Of a stretch of 64,000 bases of DNA, positions 25,848 through 34,343 are shown piece by piece. This DNA is from Sideroxydans sp. CL21 (lineage in GTDB: Bacteria; Pseudomonadota; Gammaproteobacteria; Burkholderiales; Gallionellaceae): positions 3,546,501 to 3,610,500 of the forward strand of contig NZ_LR699166.1 of NCBI RefSeq assembly GCF_902459525.1. The letters are read 5' to 3'. The notes under the pieces were generated by a model. That model was not told where the DNA came from. It was given only the letters and a program-made list of their open reading frames with translations, and searched no databases. The translations under genes and the position numbers were made by a program. Within the stretch, counting starts at the first letter, position 1, and each line of letters opens with the position of its first letter.

Positions 25848-26435
25848 TTAACCTTTCGCGCCTGGCTTCACAGGTGCGGGTGTAGCCGGCGCCGCCTGCT
25901 TGGTCAGGTTAAAGTTGAGGGAAAACTCGCTCAAGCGTGCTCCGCCAACGGTCGATGCATGAACCTCAATCAACATTGGCGTATCCAGCCATGGTGAATC
26001 TTCGATCGAGCGCATCAATGTCGAAACTCGCGCACTCGACTGGGCGTAGCCGACGATGGCGATTTTGTATCCGGTCTGTTTGAGGCTTTTCAGATATACC
26101 CCGTCCGGCAAAATCCGTAACATCTGATCGAGTAAATGAACGACATCCGACCGGGTACTTTGCAGATTCTCTACTACCGTTTTGCGCGCAAGCAAAGCCT
26201 GGGTTTGTTCGCGCAGTTTTTTGATCTCGGCAATCTGCTTATCAAGTATCGCAATATTTTGATTCAGGAAAGTGTTGCGCCGTTCCTGATAGGAAATCTG
26301 TGTACTGATAGCGACATGGACAAAACCGACCAGTACTGCACCCAGTATCAGCGAGATAACGCTAAACACAATGAACTGCATCTGACGGGCTTTGCGCTTT
26401 TCCGCACGGTGCGGTAACAGGTTTACACGTATCAT
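25848..26435 (-). CDS. pilN: Type IV pilus alignment protein PilN
   Basis: 195 residues from ATG 26435. The N-terminal motif IRVNLLPHRAEKRK binds PilM in this family; then come one membrane helix (FIVFSVISLILGAVLVGFVHVAI), a coiled coil and a periplasmic domain. The start overlaps the pilM stop as ATGA, which supports it over the upstream in-frame codons. Confidence 0.94.
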   Translation of the reverse strand: MIRVNLLPHRAEKRKARQMQFIVFSVISLILGAVLVGFVHVAISTQISYQERRNTFLNQNIAILDKQIAEIKKLREQTQALLARKTVVENLQSTRSDVVHLLDQMLRILPDGVYLKSLKQTGYKIAIVGYAQSSARVSTLMRSIEDSPWLDTPMLIEVHASTVGGARLSEFSLNFNLTKQAAPATPAPVKPGAKG

Positions 26436-27550
26436 GAGGGATCGAACCTCCGCATAGCCAAACCGCACGCGATCATCAATGCAGGTGCGTCCATCTGCAA
26501 CTGCCGGGGCTTGATCCGGCTGGACAACGTCATCAATTCAAACGGATTGGCCACCAGCGTACTGACCTGTGTACGTGTCGCCACCGCTTCATCCAAACCC
26601 GGAAGCGCAGCACAGCCGCCTGCCAATACGACATAGTTCACTTCGTTATATTGCGTCGAGGTAAAGAAAAACTGCAACGCCCGCGACACTTCCATCGCGA
26701 TATTTTCGCGGAAGGGCGACAGCACGTCGCTTTCATAATTTTCCGGCAATCCGCCATTGCGCTTGGCAGACTCCGCCTCTTCGGCAGATAACCCAAAAAC
26801 GCTTTGAATCTGCTGGGTGAGTTGTGCTCCGCCCACCTGCTGATCGCGCATATAGACCGACTGACCATTGCGCAACACATTCACGTTCATCACGTAGGCG
26901 CCGATGTCAACCAGCGCGACGCATTGATCCGCCGCCCCGCCCGGCAACTGGGAACGTATCATCTCGAAAGCCGCTTCTGCAGCATACGGCTCCACATCCA
27001 CTACGATCGCTTTCAAACCTGCCGTCTGCGCTGCAGCAACACGGTCTTCGACGTTCGCCTTGCGTGATGCTGCCAACAGCACTTCAACTTCATCGGGATT
27101 GTTCGGCGCTGAACCGATCACTTGAAAGTCCAGATTGACTTCTTCCAGCGCAAAAGGGATGTATTGGTTCGCTTCGCTCTCAACCTGATATTCCAGATCG
27201 TCCTCACGCAAACCGGCAGGCAACAATATTTTCTTGCTGATCACTGCCGCCGCGGGCAACGCAAGACTGACGTTCTTGATACGAGAGCCCAAACGCTTCC
27301 AGGCTCGCTTAACCGTATCGGAAACAGCATCCAGATTATTGATGTTACCGTCGCTCACTGCATCGACCGGGAGCATCTCGATGGCATAACGCTCTACTAC
27401 ATACCCATTCTTTTTAGGTGCCTGACTCAGCTCCACCATCTTGACCGAGGACGAACTGATGTCCACCCCGATCAAGGGTGGTGTGGAGGTACTCAGAAAG
27501 TCTAATGGGATATCAAAATTTCCTTTGATCATAGACTGGTTAGCGCTCAT
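26432..27550 (-). CDS. pilM: Type IV pilus actin-like assembly protein PilM
   Basis: 372 residues of the FtsA/actin-like fold: phosphate-binding region LIGVDISSSSVKMVELSQ, VALVDIGAYVMNVNVLRNG and VVLAGGCAALPGLDEAVATRT. It is cytoplasmic and recruits PilN. First gene of the pilMNOPQ operon, divergent from mrcA as in many gammaproteobacteria and betaproteobacteria. Confidence 0.95.
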   Translation of the reverse strand: MSANQSMIKGNFDIPLDFLSTSTPPLIGVDISSSSVKMVELSQAPKKNGYVVERYAIEMLPVDAVSDGNINNLDAVSDTVKRAWKRLGSRIKNVSLALPAAAVISKKILLPAGLREDDLEYQVESEANQYIPFALEEVNLDFQVIGSAPNNPDEVEVLLAASRKANVEDRVAAAQTAGLKAIVVDVEPYAAEAAFEMIRSQLPGGAADQCVALVDIGAYVMNVNVLRNGQSVYMRDQQVGGAQLTQQIQSVFGLSAEEAESAKRNGGLPENYESDVLSPFRENIAMEVSRALQFFFTSTQYNEVNYVVLAGGCAALPGLDEAVATRTQVSTLVANPFELMTLSSRIKPRQLQMDAPALMIACGLAMRRFDPS

Positions 27551-27569
27551 CCGTACTAAAGTGGTTTAA

Positions 27570-27598
27570 ATCCTAGCAATAACTCCAGCAAGTGTAAA
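27570..27598 (-). promoter_or_regulatory. Sigma-70-type promoter of pilMNOPQ
   Basis: Minus-strand TTTACA (27598-27593), a 17-bp spacer and TAGGAT (27575-27570) match the -35/-10 consensus well. The start point would be near 27563, a very short leader before the pilM ATG at 27550. Confidence 0.6.
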
Positions 27599-27635
27599 GT
27601 TTTTTTTATGAACTCGATTTCCGAGCCTAAAAAGA

Positions 27636-27641
27636 TATAAT
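27636..27641 (+). promoter_or_regulatory. -10 element for mrcA
   Basis: A perfect TATAAT lies 30 bp before the mrcA ATG in the divergent intergenic region. No good -35 hexamer is seen at the right distance, so the promoter is incomplete as read. Confidence 0.4.
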
Positions 27642-27670
27642 CGCCTGATAGTTAACTCGAACTCTCGCTC

Positions 27671-29977
27671 ATGACTTCTCGTTGGTGGTTTTATCCTGCC
27701 TTGGCCGTACTCATCCTGCCGCTGCTACCGATCTTGCTCCTTGTCTTTGCATCAATAGTCACCTACCCGACATTGCCCTCTCTTGAAACATTGACCGACT
27801 ATCGACCCAAGATGCCACTGAGGGTTTTTAGCGCGGAAGGAACGCTGATCGGCGAATTCGGCGAAGAACGCCGCGAACTGGTCAAGATCGAGGATGTGCC
27901 CGAGTTGATGAAAAAAGCCATTCTCGCGGCAGAAGATGACCGTTTCTATGAGCACGGCGGAGTGGATTACATTGGTGTACTCCGTGCTGCCTATTCCAAT
28001 TTCACTTCAGGCGGAGTCAGGCAAGGAGCCAGCACGATCACCATGCAAGTCGCGCGAAATTTCTTTCTTTCCAAGGAAAAGACGCTTTCGCGCAAATTCA
28101 ATGAAATGCTGCTTTCCTTCAAGATCGAACACAATCTGAGCAAAGACGAGATTCTGCAGCTTTACATCAATCACATTTATCTCGGACAACGTTCCTACGG
28201 CTTCGCTTCAGCCGCGCAAGTCTACTACTCGAAATCGCTAAACCAGCTCTCCCTGGCTGAAATGGCAATGCTGGCCGGCTTGCCCAAGGCGCCCGCCACG
28301 TTCAATCCCGTGGTAAACCCGGAACGTGCAAGGTTGCGCCAAATGTACGTTCTGCGACGCATGCACGACCTGGGCTATATCAACAATGCACAGTTCGACC
28401 TGGCCCAGAAAGAACCGATCGTAACCAGACAGTCAAACCGCAGACAGGAGTTCGCGGTCAATGCCAGCTATGTGGCTGAAATGGTAAGGCAGGAGATGTA
28501 CGACCGCTATCAGGATGATGCGTACACGCAGGGCTACAGCGTCTACACCACCATTCGCGCGCAAGACCAGGCTATCGCCTATGCATCGCTGCGCAAGGGC
28601 GTGATGGAATACGACCATCGCCACGGCTATCGCGGACCGGAAGGCTATGTTGATCTGAAGAAAAACAGTACTGATGAACTCCTTGAAGACGCACTGGAAG
28701 ATGTCCCAGACAGCGATGACTTGATCCCCGCTGTGGTTCTTTCCATCAGTTCCAAAGGCATCAAGGCTCACTGCAAGCGCGGGCAGGTCGTGGAAATCAA
28801 CGGAGATGGACTTCGTTTCGCACAACAAACCCTGGGTGAAAAACTTGCGCTGAACCACCGTATCCGTGCCGGATCGCTGATCCGGGTTTTCAAGAACGAA
28901 AAGGACTCCTGGGAGATCACCCAACTGCCACAGGTCGAGTCCGCCTTCGTTTCAGCGAATCCGCGCGACGGAGCGATATTCGCACTGGTAGGCGGATTCG
29001 ATTTCTATCGCAACCAGTTCAACCATGTCACCCAGGCATGGCGACAACCCGGCTCCAGTTTTAAACCGTTTATATATTCCGCCGCTTTGGAGAAGGGATT
29101 CACGCCTGCTTCCGTGATCAACGATGCGCCGCTGGTCATCGACCTTTCGCAGACGGGTGAAGAGCTGTGGCAGCCAAAAAACTATGAAGGCGGATTCGAC
29201 GGTCCGATGCGCCTGCGCCAAGGTCTTGTCCGCTCCAAAAACCTGGTTTCCATCCGCATTCTGCAGGCGATCGGAGTCGAATATGCACAAGACTACGTCA
29301 CCAAATTCGGCTTCGACAAGGACAAGATCAAACCTTTTCTGACCATGGCGCTGGGAGCTGGTTCTGTCACCCCCCTGCAACTGATGGGTGGCTATTCCGT
29401 CTTTGCCAATGGCGGCTACCGCATCATGCCCTATTTTATTCAGCGCATCGAAGACGGCCAGGGCAAGCTTGTTGGACAGGCGGCTCCCGTCGTTGCCGGA
29501 GAAGGGGCTGAACAGGTCATCGATGTGCGCAACGCGTTCACCATGGTCAACATGATGCAGGACGTGGTGAAACACGGCACCGCCATACGTGCCATGGAAC
29601 TGGGCAGGCAAGACCTTGCGGGCAAGACCGGCACCACCAGCGACTCGATGGACGCCTGGTTTGCCGGCTTCCATCCCACTCTTGTCGCCGTTACATGGAT
29701 AGGCTATGACAATCCGCAAAGTCTGGGCGAAAAAGAGACCGGCGGCGGTGCCGCTCTACCGATCTGGATGGGTTACATGGACAAGCTGCTGAAGGGCGTG
29801 CCCGAGGTCGAATACACAGTCCCGGAACATATAGTAACCGCACGCATCAACGATAACGGACTGCGCGATCCCAACGGCACCCATATCGAGTACTTCTATG
29901 AAGAAAATGTCCCGCCGGAACAGGGTGAGACTGTACCGGAAGGAAGCAAAGCAGAGACGAGCGGTCAACTCTTCTAA
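27671..29977 (+). CDS. mrcA: Penicillin-binding protein 1A (transglycosylase/transpeptidase)
   Basis: 768 residues. An N-terminal membrane anchor (ALAVLILPLLPILLLVFASIV) precedes a GT51 glycosyltransferase domain with AILAAEDDRFYEHGGVD and RQGASTITMQVARNFFL. A transpeptidase domain follows with the active serine in PGSSFKPFIYSAALE, then SKN-equivalent RSKNLVS and KTGTTSDSMDAWFAG. It polymerises and cross-links peptidoglycan on the outer face of the inner membrane. Typical class A length, including the OB-like insertion of PBP1A. Confidence 0.97.
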   Translation: MTSRWWFYPALAVLILPLLPILLLVFASIVTYPTLPSLETLTDYRPKMPLRVFSAEGTLIGEFGEERRELVKIEDVPELMKKAILAAEDDRFYEHGGVDYIGVLRAAYSNFTSGGVRQGASTITMQVARNFFLSKEKTLSRKFNEMLLSFKIEHNLSKDEILQLYINHIYLGQRSYGFASAAQVYYSKSLNQLSLAEMAMLAGLPKAPATFNPVVNPERARLRQMYVLRRMHDLGYINNAQFDLAQKEPIVTRQSNRRQEFAVNASYVAEMVRQEMYDRYQDDAYTQGYSVYTTIRAQDQAIAYASLRKGVMEYDHRHGYRGPEGYVDLKKNSTDELLEDALEDVPDSDDLIPAVVLSISSKGIKAHCKRGQVVEINGDGLRFAQQTLGEKLALNHRIRAGSLIRVFKNEKDSWEITQLPQVESAFVSANPRDGAIFALVGGFDFYRNQFNHVTQAWRQPGSSFKPFIYSAALEKGFTPASVINDAPLVIDLSQTGEELWQPKNYEGGFDGPMRLRQGLVRSKNLVSIRILQAIGVEYAQDYVTKFGFDKDKIKPFLTMALGAGSVTPLQLMGGYSVFANGGYRIMPYFIQRIEDGQGKLVGQAAPVVAGEGAEQVIDVRNAFTMVNMMQDVVKHGTAIRAMELGRQDLAGKTGTTSDSMDAWFAGFHPTLVAVTWIGYDNPQSLGEKETGGGAALPIWMGYMDKLLKGVPEVEYTVPEHIVTARINDNGLRDPNGTHIEYFYEENVPPEQGETVPEGSKAETSGQLF

Positions 29978-29989
29978 CAACTATAGACG

Positions 29990-30595
29990 ATGAGCAAACC
30001 CAGTATTCAGCGCCGCGACTTGATGCGCGAACAACTCGCACAGCAGGCTGCCAAATTGATGGCCGAGGACGGCATCACCGATCATGCCCTGGCCAAGCGC
30101 AAGGCAGCCCGTCAACTGGGCGCATCCGATACCCAACACTTGCCCAGCAACCAGGAAGTGGATGACGCCCTGCACAGCTATCGTTTCCTCTACCAGCACG
30201 ACAGCCACCCTGACATCCTGTATCAGCTGCGTGAAGAGGCCCTCGCCGCCATGCACTTGCTGGCCGATTTCAATCCCTACCTTGTTGGTTCTGTATTGAG
30301 CGGCACGGCAGATGAAAATTCCGACATCAACCTCATGCTCTTCAGCGACGACGCGAAGGCTGTGCTGCTGTTCCTGCTCAAACATAACCTCGATTTTGAG
30401 GACGGGGAATGGAAAGTACGGGTGGGAGGGCATGAAGAAAACGTGCCGAGTTACACCCTGACCGGAGAATCCGGCGCGCAGACGCACATCATTGTCTTGC
30501 CCGAGAATGCACGCCACAGCGGTAGCCGTCACCCCGAGACGCACGCCAATATTGCGGCAGTGGAAACATTGTTAGCGGATTCGGCAAACAACTAG
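29990..30595 (+). CDS. Conserved hypothetical, nucleotidyltransferase-like motif
   Basis: 201 residues, starting 12 nt after mrcA. The N-terminal half is helical (KLMAEDGITDHALAKRKAARQ, NQEVDDALHSYRFLYQ). The centre reads FNPYLVGSVLSGTADENSDI, which resembles the G-S-x(n)-D-x-D nucleotidyltransferase fold signature and continues NLMLFSDDAKAVLLFLLKHN; catalytic activity is unproven. Related proteins lie beside mrcA or other cell-wall genes in betaproteobacteria. Name kept generic. Confidence 0.7.
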   Translation: MSKPSIQRRDLMREQLAQQAAKLMAEDGITDHALAKRKAARQLGASDTQHLPSNQEVDDALHSYRFLYQHDSHPDILYQLREEALAAMHLLADFNPYLVGSVLSGTADENSDINLMLFSDDAKAVLLFLLKHNLDFEDGEWKVRVGGHEENVPSYTLTGESGAQTHIIVLPENARHSGSRHPETHANIAAVETLLADSANN

Positions 30596-30653
30596 CCCCG
30601 AGACCGTACCCTGCACAGGGGCCTCTGCGAAACCGTAATCAATCTTTTCGGTA
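30596..30653. other. Short convergent gap
   Basis: A short GCCCC...GGGGC dyad (about 30595-30623) lies between the convergent hypothetical gene and ptsI. It has no T-tract and is only a weak terminator candidate. Confidence 0.3.
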
Positions 30654-32381
30654 TCAGGCGGAATTCAGCCGATCAAGCAGGTCGCGTATCTTCATCGGGT
30701 CATCGGCACGCATGATCTTCTGCACGAGCGGTGCCATCTCCGGCAGGCTGGTAGTGAGCACGCGCTGTTTGGTGCCCAGCAATTGGGCCGGGTGCATGGA
30801 GAATTGGCGCAAGCCCAAGCCAAGCAGCAATCGTGTGTATGCCAGCTCACCCGCCATTTCGCCGCATACCGAGATCGGTACCCCCGCCTTGTTCGCGCTA
30901 CCGATGACGTGTGCCAGTAACTGCAGCACTGCGGGATGCAATGGATCGTACAAATGCGCCACTTCATCATCCGTGCGGTCGATCGCCAGCGTGTACTGGA
31001 TCAGGTCATTGGTACCGATAGAGAGGAAATCCAGCTTCTTGATGAAAATATTGAGTGCCAGCGCTGCGGCGGGTATCTCGATCATGCCGCCAATCTGCAC
31101 TTTCGGATCATAGGCGACGCCTTCATTCGCCAGACTTTGTTTTGCGCCTTCGATAAATTGCAGAGTCTGATTGATCTCCGAGACACCCGACAACATCGGC
31201 ACCAGAATCTTCAAATTCCCGTAAGCCGAAGCGCGCAACAATGCCCGTAACTGCGCCCGAAACAGTTGCGGCTCGGCCAGGCATAACCGGATGGCGCGCA
31301 AACCGAGCGCCGGATTGCTGGCAACGCGCACCGCACCCTTGATCTGCTTGTCCGCGCCGAGATCGAAAGTACGAATGGTAACGGGCAGGCCTTCCATGCC
31401 CTCTACCACTTCACGGTAGGCGTTGAATTGCTCTTCCTCGTCAGGCAAATTGTCGCGGTTGAGGAACAGGAACTCGCTGCGGAACAGGCCGATGCCGGTG
31501 GCACCGTTCTCTTTCACCTCCATCAGGTCATTCGGCATCTCGATGTTGGCGTGCAGTTCGATGTGCGTGCCATCCAGCGTATCGGCATGCGCGGTCTTCA
31601 GCCGCTTCAGCTTCTGCCGTTCCAGTTCCCATTGGCTCTTGCGCAATCTGTAATCGGCCAGCAGATGCTTGTCCGGATCGACAATAACCACGCCCTGCTC
31701 GCCGTCGACGATGAGCATGTCGTGGTCCTTGATCAGTTCGCGCGCGTGGTGCAGGCCGACCACACACGGCGTGTTCAGGCTGCGTGCCACGATGGATGTG
31801 TGCGAGGTCGCTCCGCCCAGATCGGTGAGAATGCCGAAGAACTGGTGCGGCTTGAGCTGGATCAAATCGGCGGGGCTGACGTCATGTGCGACAAGGATCA
31901 TTTCCACATCGTGCTTGGTGGTGGGCGGCACATGCCCGGATTCCCCGTTCAGCGCTTTCAATACGCGCTCAACCACCTGCACGACATCGGTCTTGCGCTC
32001 TCGCAGATAAGTATCCTCGAAGGCTTCGAACTGCGTGACCAATTCGTCCATTTGCATTTTCAGCGCCCACTCGGCATTGCAGTGTTCGCGCAAGACCATC
32101 TGGCGTGCTGCCTGACTGATATGCTCGTCGCCAAGGATCATCAGATGAATGTCCAGAAACGCATCGAACTCGGCCGCCGCCTGTTGCGGACGGTAGCTGC
32201 GCAAATCGGTCAGTTCCGTGCGTGTGGCTTCCAGCGCAGCATCCAAGCGCGCGACTTCTTCATCGACCAGATGTTTGGGCAACACGTAGTGCGCCACTTC
32301 AAGCGAAGTGTGCGACACCAGATGCGCATGGCCGATGGCGATGCCGCCGGAGACTGGAAGGCCGTGCAGCGTGAAGCTCAT
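30654..32381 (-). CDS. ptsI: PTS enzyme I (phosphoenolpyruvate-protein phosphotransferase)
   Basis: 575 residues. The phosphohistidine is in GGATSHTSIVARSLNTPCVVG; the PEP-binding C-terminal barrel shows GIGLFRSEFLFLNRDNLPDEEEQF, and IGTNDLIQYTLAIDRTD with CGEMAGE. It takes phosphate from PEP and hands it to HPr. No sugar permease (EIIBC) is nearby, so the chain EI-HPr-EIIA probably has a regulatory role, as in many betaproteobacteria. It overlaps ptsH by 4 bp. Confidence 0.96.
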   Translation of the reverse strand: MSFTLHGLPVSGGIAIGHAHLVSHTSLEVAHYVLPKHLVDEEVARLDAALEATRTELTDLRSYRPQQAAAEFDAFLDIHLMILGDEHISQAARQMVLREHCNAEWALKMQMDELVTQFEAFEDTYLRERKTDVVQVVERVLKALNGESGHVPPTTKHDVEMILVAHDVSPADLIQLKPHQFFGILTDLGGATSHTSIVARSLNTPCVVGLHHARELIKDHDMLIVDGEQGVVIVDPDKHLLADYRLRKSQWELERQKLKRLKTAHADTLDGTHIELHANIEMPNDLMEVKENGATGIGLFRSEFLFLNRDNLPDEEEQFNAYREVVEGMEGLPVTIRTFDLGADKQIKGAVRVASNPALGLRAIRLCLAEPQLFRAQLRALLRASAYGNLKILVPMLSGVSEINQTLQFIEGAKQSLANEGVAYDPKVQIGGMIEIPAAALALNIFIKKLDFLSIGTNDLIQYTLAIDRTDDEVAHLYDPLHPAVLQLLAHVIGSANKAGVPISVCGEMAGELAYTRLLLGLGLRQFSMHPAQLLGTKQRVLTTSLPEMAPLVQKIMRADDPMKIRDLLDRLNSA

Positions 32382-32647
32382 TCACCTTCTCCGAAGTAGT
32401 CGTTTATCAACGCAAGGAGTGCTGTCATCGCTTCCTGCTCCTTTTCTCCCGTTGTTTCGATATTGATACTCGAACCTTTTGCCGCCGCCAACATCATCAC
32501 GCCCATGATGCTTTTGGCATTCACGCGGCGCCCATTGCGGGTCAACCATACTTCGCAGGGAAATTGCGAAGCAAGTTGGGTGAGTTTTGCGGAAGCCCGG
32601 GCATGCAGCCCCAGCTTGTTAATAATTAGCGCATCTTGTTGCAACAT
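32378..32647 (-). CDS. ptsH: Phosphocarrier protein HPr
   Basis: 89 residues from ATG 32647 (MLQQDALIINKLGLHARAS). His15 in GLHARASAKL is the enzyme-I phosphorylation site; the region NAKSIMGVMMLAAAKGSSI carries the regulatory serine (Ser46-like) recognised by HPr kinase. The start overlaps the EIIA gene by 29 bp. Confidence 0.95.
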   Translation of the reverse strand: MLQQDALIINKLGLHARASAKLTQLASQFPCEVWLTRNGRRVNAKSIMGVMMLAAAKGSSINIETTGEKEQEAMTALLALINDYFGEGE

Positions 32648-33041
32648 TGCCGCCTTCCGAATCAATAGAAACAATACATTCCCTGCCGCCATCCAGGGCA
32701 CGTTGCACCTGCTCGTCCAGCGACTTGTTGCAATTGCATGCCACGCGCAAAAGCATCGGCAGGTTCACGCCTGCCACGCCTTCGATGCGGCCTGGCTGGC
32801 ACAACCGCCGCGCGATATTGCAAGGTGTGGCGCCGTAAACGTCCGATAGCAGCAATACTCCCTGTCCATCATCGAGTTCGGCGATCAGCGCACGCGCCTC
32901 TTCTTCCTTGAGTGCCGGATCGTCCTGTGCCAGAACAGACAAGGCTTTGACATGCGCGGGCGCACTACCCATGACGTGACGTACACAATCGATCAGGCTT
33001 TCGCCCAGACCGTTATGCGTAATAAGCAGGATACCGACCAA
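32619..33041 (-). CDS. PTS EIIA component, mannose type
   Basis: 140 residues, with a TTG start at 33041. The active histidine is in GILLITHNGLGESLI; LLLSDVYGATPCNIARRL and GVNLPMLLRVAC are typical of the EIIA-Man fold. In betaproteobacteria this protein sits with ptsH and ptsI in a permease-less PTS thought to sense the PEP supply. No better start is visible; the codon directly follows a TGA in another frame. Confidence 0.88.
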   Translation of the reverse strand: MVGILLITHNGLGESLIDCVRHVMGSAPAHVKALSVLAQDDPALKEEEARALIAELDDGQGVLLLSDVYGATPCNIARRLCQPGRIEGVAGVNLPMLLRVACNCNKSLDEQVQRALDGGRECIVSIDSEGGNVATRCANY

Positions 33042-33240
33042 TCAATACACTCCTATCAAATGTGCCAGAAGCGCGCCGACTACCAGCAATACATCCACCC
33101 GTAGCGCAACAGCCAGCGCAGTGTGACGGCTGTCTCTGCGCGCTTCCGTTCTCCTAATCCACGATCGCGCGTATCTTTTTTGGCGCATGCTGCCCGGTCG
33201 TGCGCCGGATATTTTGTTGCAACGGATCGTTGGCGTTCAT
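33042..33240 (-). pseudogene. Small membrane-protein remnant between apbE and EIIA
   Basis: An ATG at 33240 overlaps the apbE stop (ATGA) and opens a 28-codon frame (MNANDPLQQNIRRTTGQHAP...) ending at TAG 33154. In the +1 frame an open stretch, from ATG 33188 to TGA 33042, encodes 48 residues ending in a membrane-helix-like segment, ALAVALRVDVLLVVGALLAH. The coupled start and the hydrophobic tail in a neighbouring frame suggest one small membrane protein of about 65 residues broken by a frameshift. A genuine 48-residue ORF, or no gene, is also possible. Confidence 0.35.
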
Positions 33241-34343
33241 TGCACAACCTCCCGCAGCGTGGATTCATCCGTGAATTTTAGCCGTTTCTGCATCGCAGCG
33301 GTAAGATGCACGACGCCCCGGGCGTCGATCAGCAACGCCTCTTCCAGCTGCATTTTCCGCGCATAGCCCAGCCATCCCTGAACTCCTGAAACGAACAATG
33401 GCTTGGATGAAGCGTCGGACAGCAATCCGGCATGCTCGCCGTGCGTGAGAATGGTGACCGCTTCCACACCTTGCACCGGGTGTCCGTTGCGCGGATCGAT
33501 CAGATGGCAATAGCGCTTGCCGTCCAATTCGAAATAGCGCTGATAGTCGCCCGAAGTACCGATGGCCTCGCCATCATGCAGTTCCAGCGTGGCAAGCGGA
33601 CCGGGTTTGCGCGGATGCTGGATGCCGACGCGCCATGCGCGCGAGCCATGCGTACCCAGCGCCATGACATTGCCGCCGATGTTGATGAGCGCATTGTGTA
33701 TGCCCTGCTGTTTCAGAATGGCGGCAGCACGATCCAGCGCGTAACCCTTGGCGTAGCCGCCGAGATCGATCTTCACGTATTTGTTCTTGCTGGAAATGAC
33801 TTCCCCTTCATTTCCCTCTTCCGACTTCCCCCCGAAAGGAGGAAGAACAACTGCTCTCTTCCCCGTCGGTGGCGAAGGGGAAAAAGCCAGGTCGCTCATC
33901 TGCGGATTCGCTTTTACCAGCGCAGCGATTTTCTTTTCATCCGGCAGCACCGCCTTGAAGTCGTCCGCCTGAAATCCCCACGCCTGAATCAGTCCGCCGA
34001 TGGCCGGATTGAATAATCCGTCGGACTGGGCGGATACTCGCGCCGCATCCTTCAGCATCATCGCCAGCTCCGGAGAGACTTGCCTGCTTTTGCCTTGCGC
34101 AATGGCTGCATTCAGGTCACTCAACTCGGAGGGCTTCCATGCATGCAACATGTCGTGCAAACGCTGAAATTCCTGCATCACCAGAACAACCGCCTGTCGT
34201 GCTTTCGCATCGCTCTCGCCGTAGATGGTGACATCCACCTGCGTGCCGAAAACATAAGCCTGCTCCTGGTAGAGCGGCTCTTTGCCGCAAGCGACAAGCT
34301 GCAGTACCAGCAGCAATAGAGCGAGACGTGAAAGAAACTTCAT
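33237..34343 (-). CDS. apbE: FAD:protein FMN transferase (ApbE), lipoprotein
   Basis: 368 residues from ATG 34343, with a lipoprotein signal (lipobox LQLVAC, Cys19). It attaches FMN to threonine in target flavoproteins in the periplasm. ApbE features are FGTQVDVTIYGE, LSDLNAAIAQGK, SDGLFNPAIGGLIQAWGF, VKIDLGGYAKGYALDRAA and GTSGDYQRYFELDGKRYCHLIDPRNGHP. Unusual: about 30 extra residues (about 154-184, SPSPPTGKRAVVLPPFGGK...) before VKIDLGG are encoded by a palindromic repeat inserted in frame. The start overlaps the gshA stop (ATGA). Confidence 0.92.
   Translation of the reverse strand: MKFLSRLALLLLVLQLVACGKEPLYQEQAYVFGTQVDVTIYGESDAKARQAVVLVMQEFQRLHDMLHAWKPSELSDLNAAIAQGKSRQVSPELAMMLKDAARVSAQSDGLFNPAIGGLIQAWGFQADDFKAVLPDEKKIAALVKANPQMSDLAFSPSPPTGKRAVVLPPFGGKSEEGNEGEVISSKNKYVKIDLGGYAKGYALDRAAAILKQQGIHNALINIGGNVMALGTHGSRAWRVGIQHPRKPGPLATLELHDGEAIGTSGDYQRYFELDGKRYCHLIDPRNGHPVQGVEAVTILTHGEHAGLLSDASSKPLFVSGVQGWLGYARKMQLEEALLIDARGVVHLTAAMQKRLKFTDESTLREVVQ
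33801..33882. repeat. Palindromic repeat inserted within the apbE coding region
   Basis: TTCCCCTTC (33801-33809) and GAAGGGGAA (33874-33882) are perfect inverted ends of an 82-bp element with further internal dyads (CTTCC...GGAAG). It is translated in frame as a Pro/Gly/Lys-rich loop. CCCCTTC/GAAGGGG palindromes are a common dispersed bacterial repeat type. Confidence 0.65.

Noticed and set aside
33080-33268. A 62-codon minus-strand frame between apbE and EIIA
   Set aside because: It overlaps the apbE end out of frame and encodes a charged, non-hydrophobic product; the other two frames there have better start coupling or a membrane helix.
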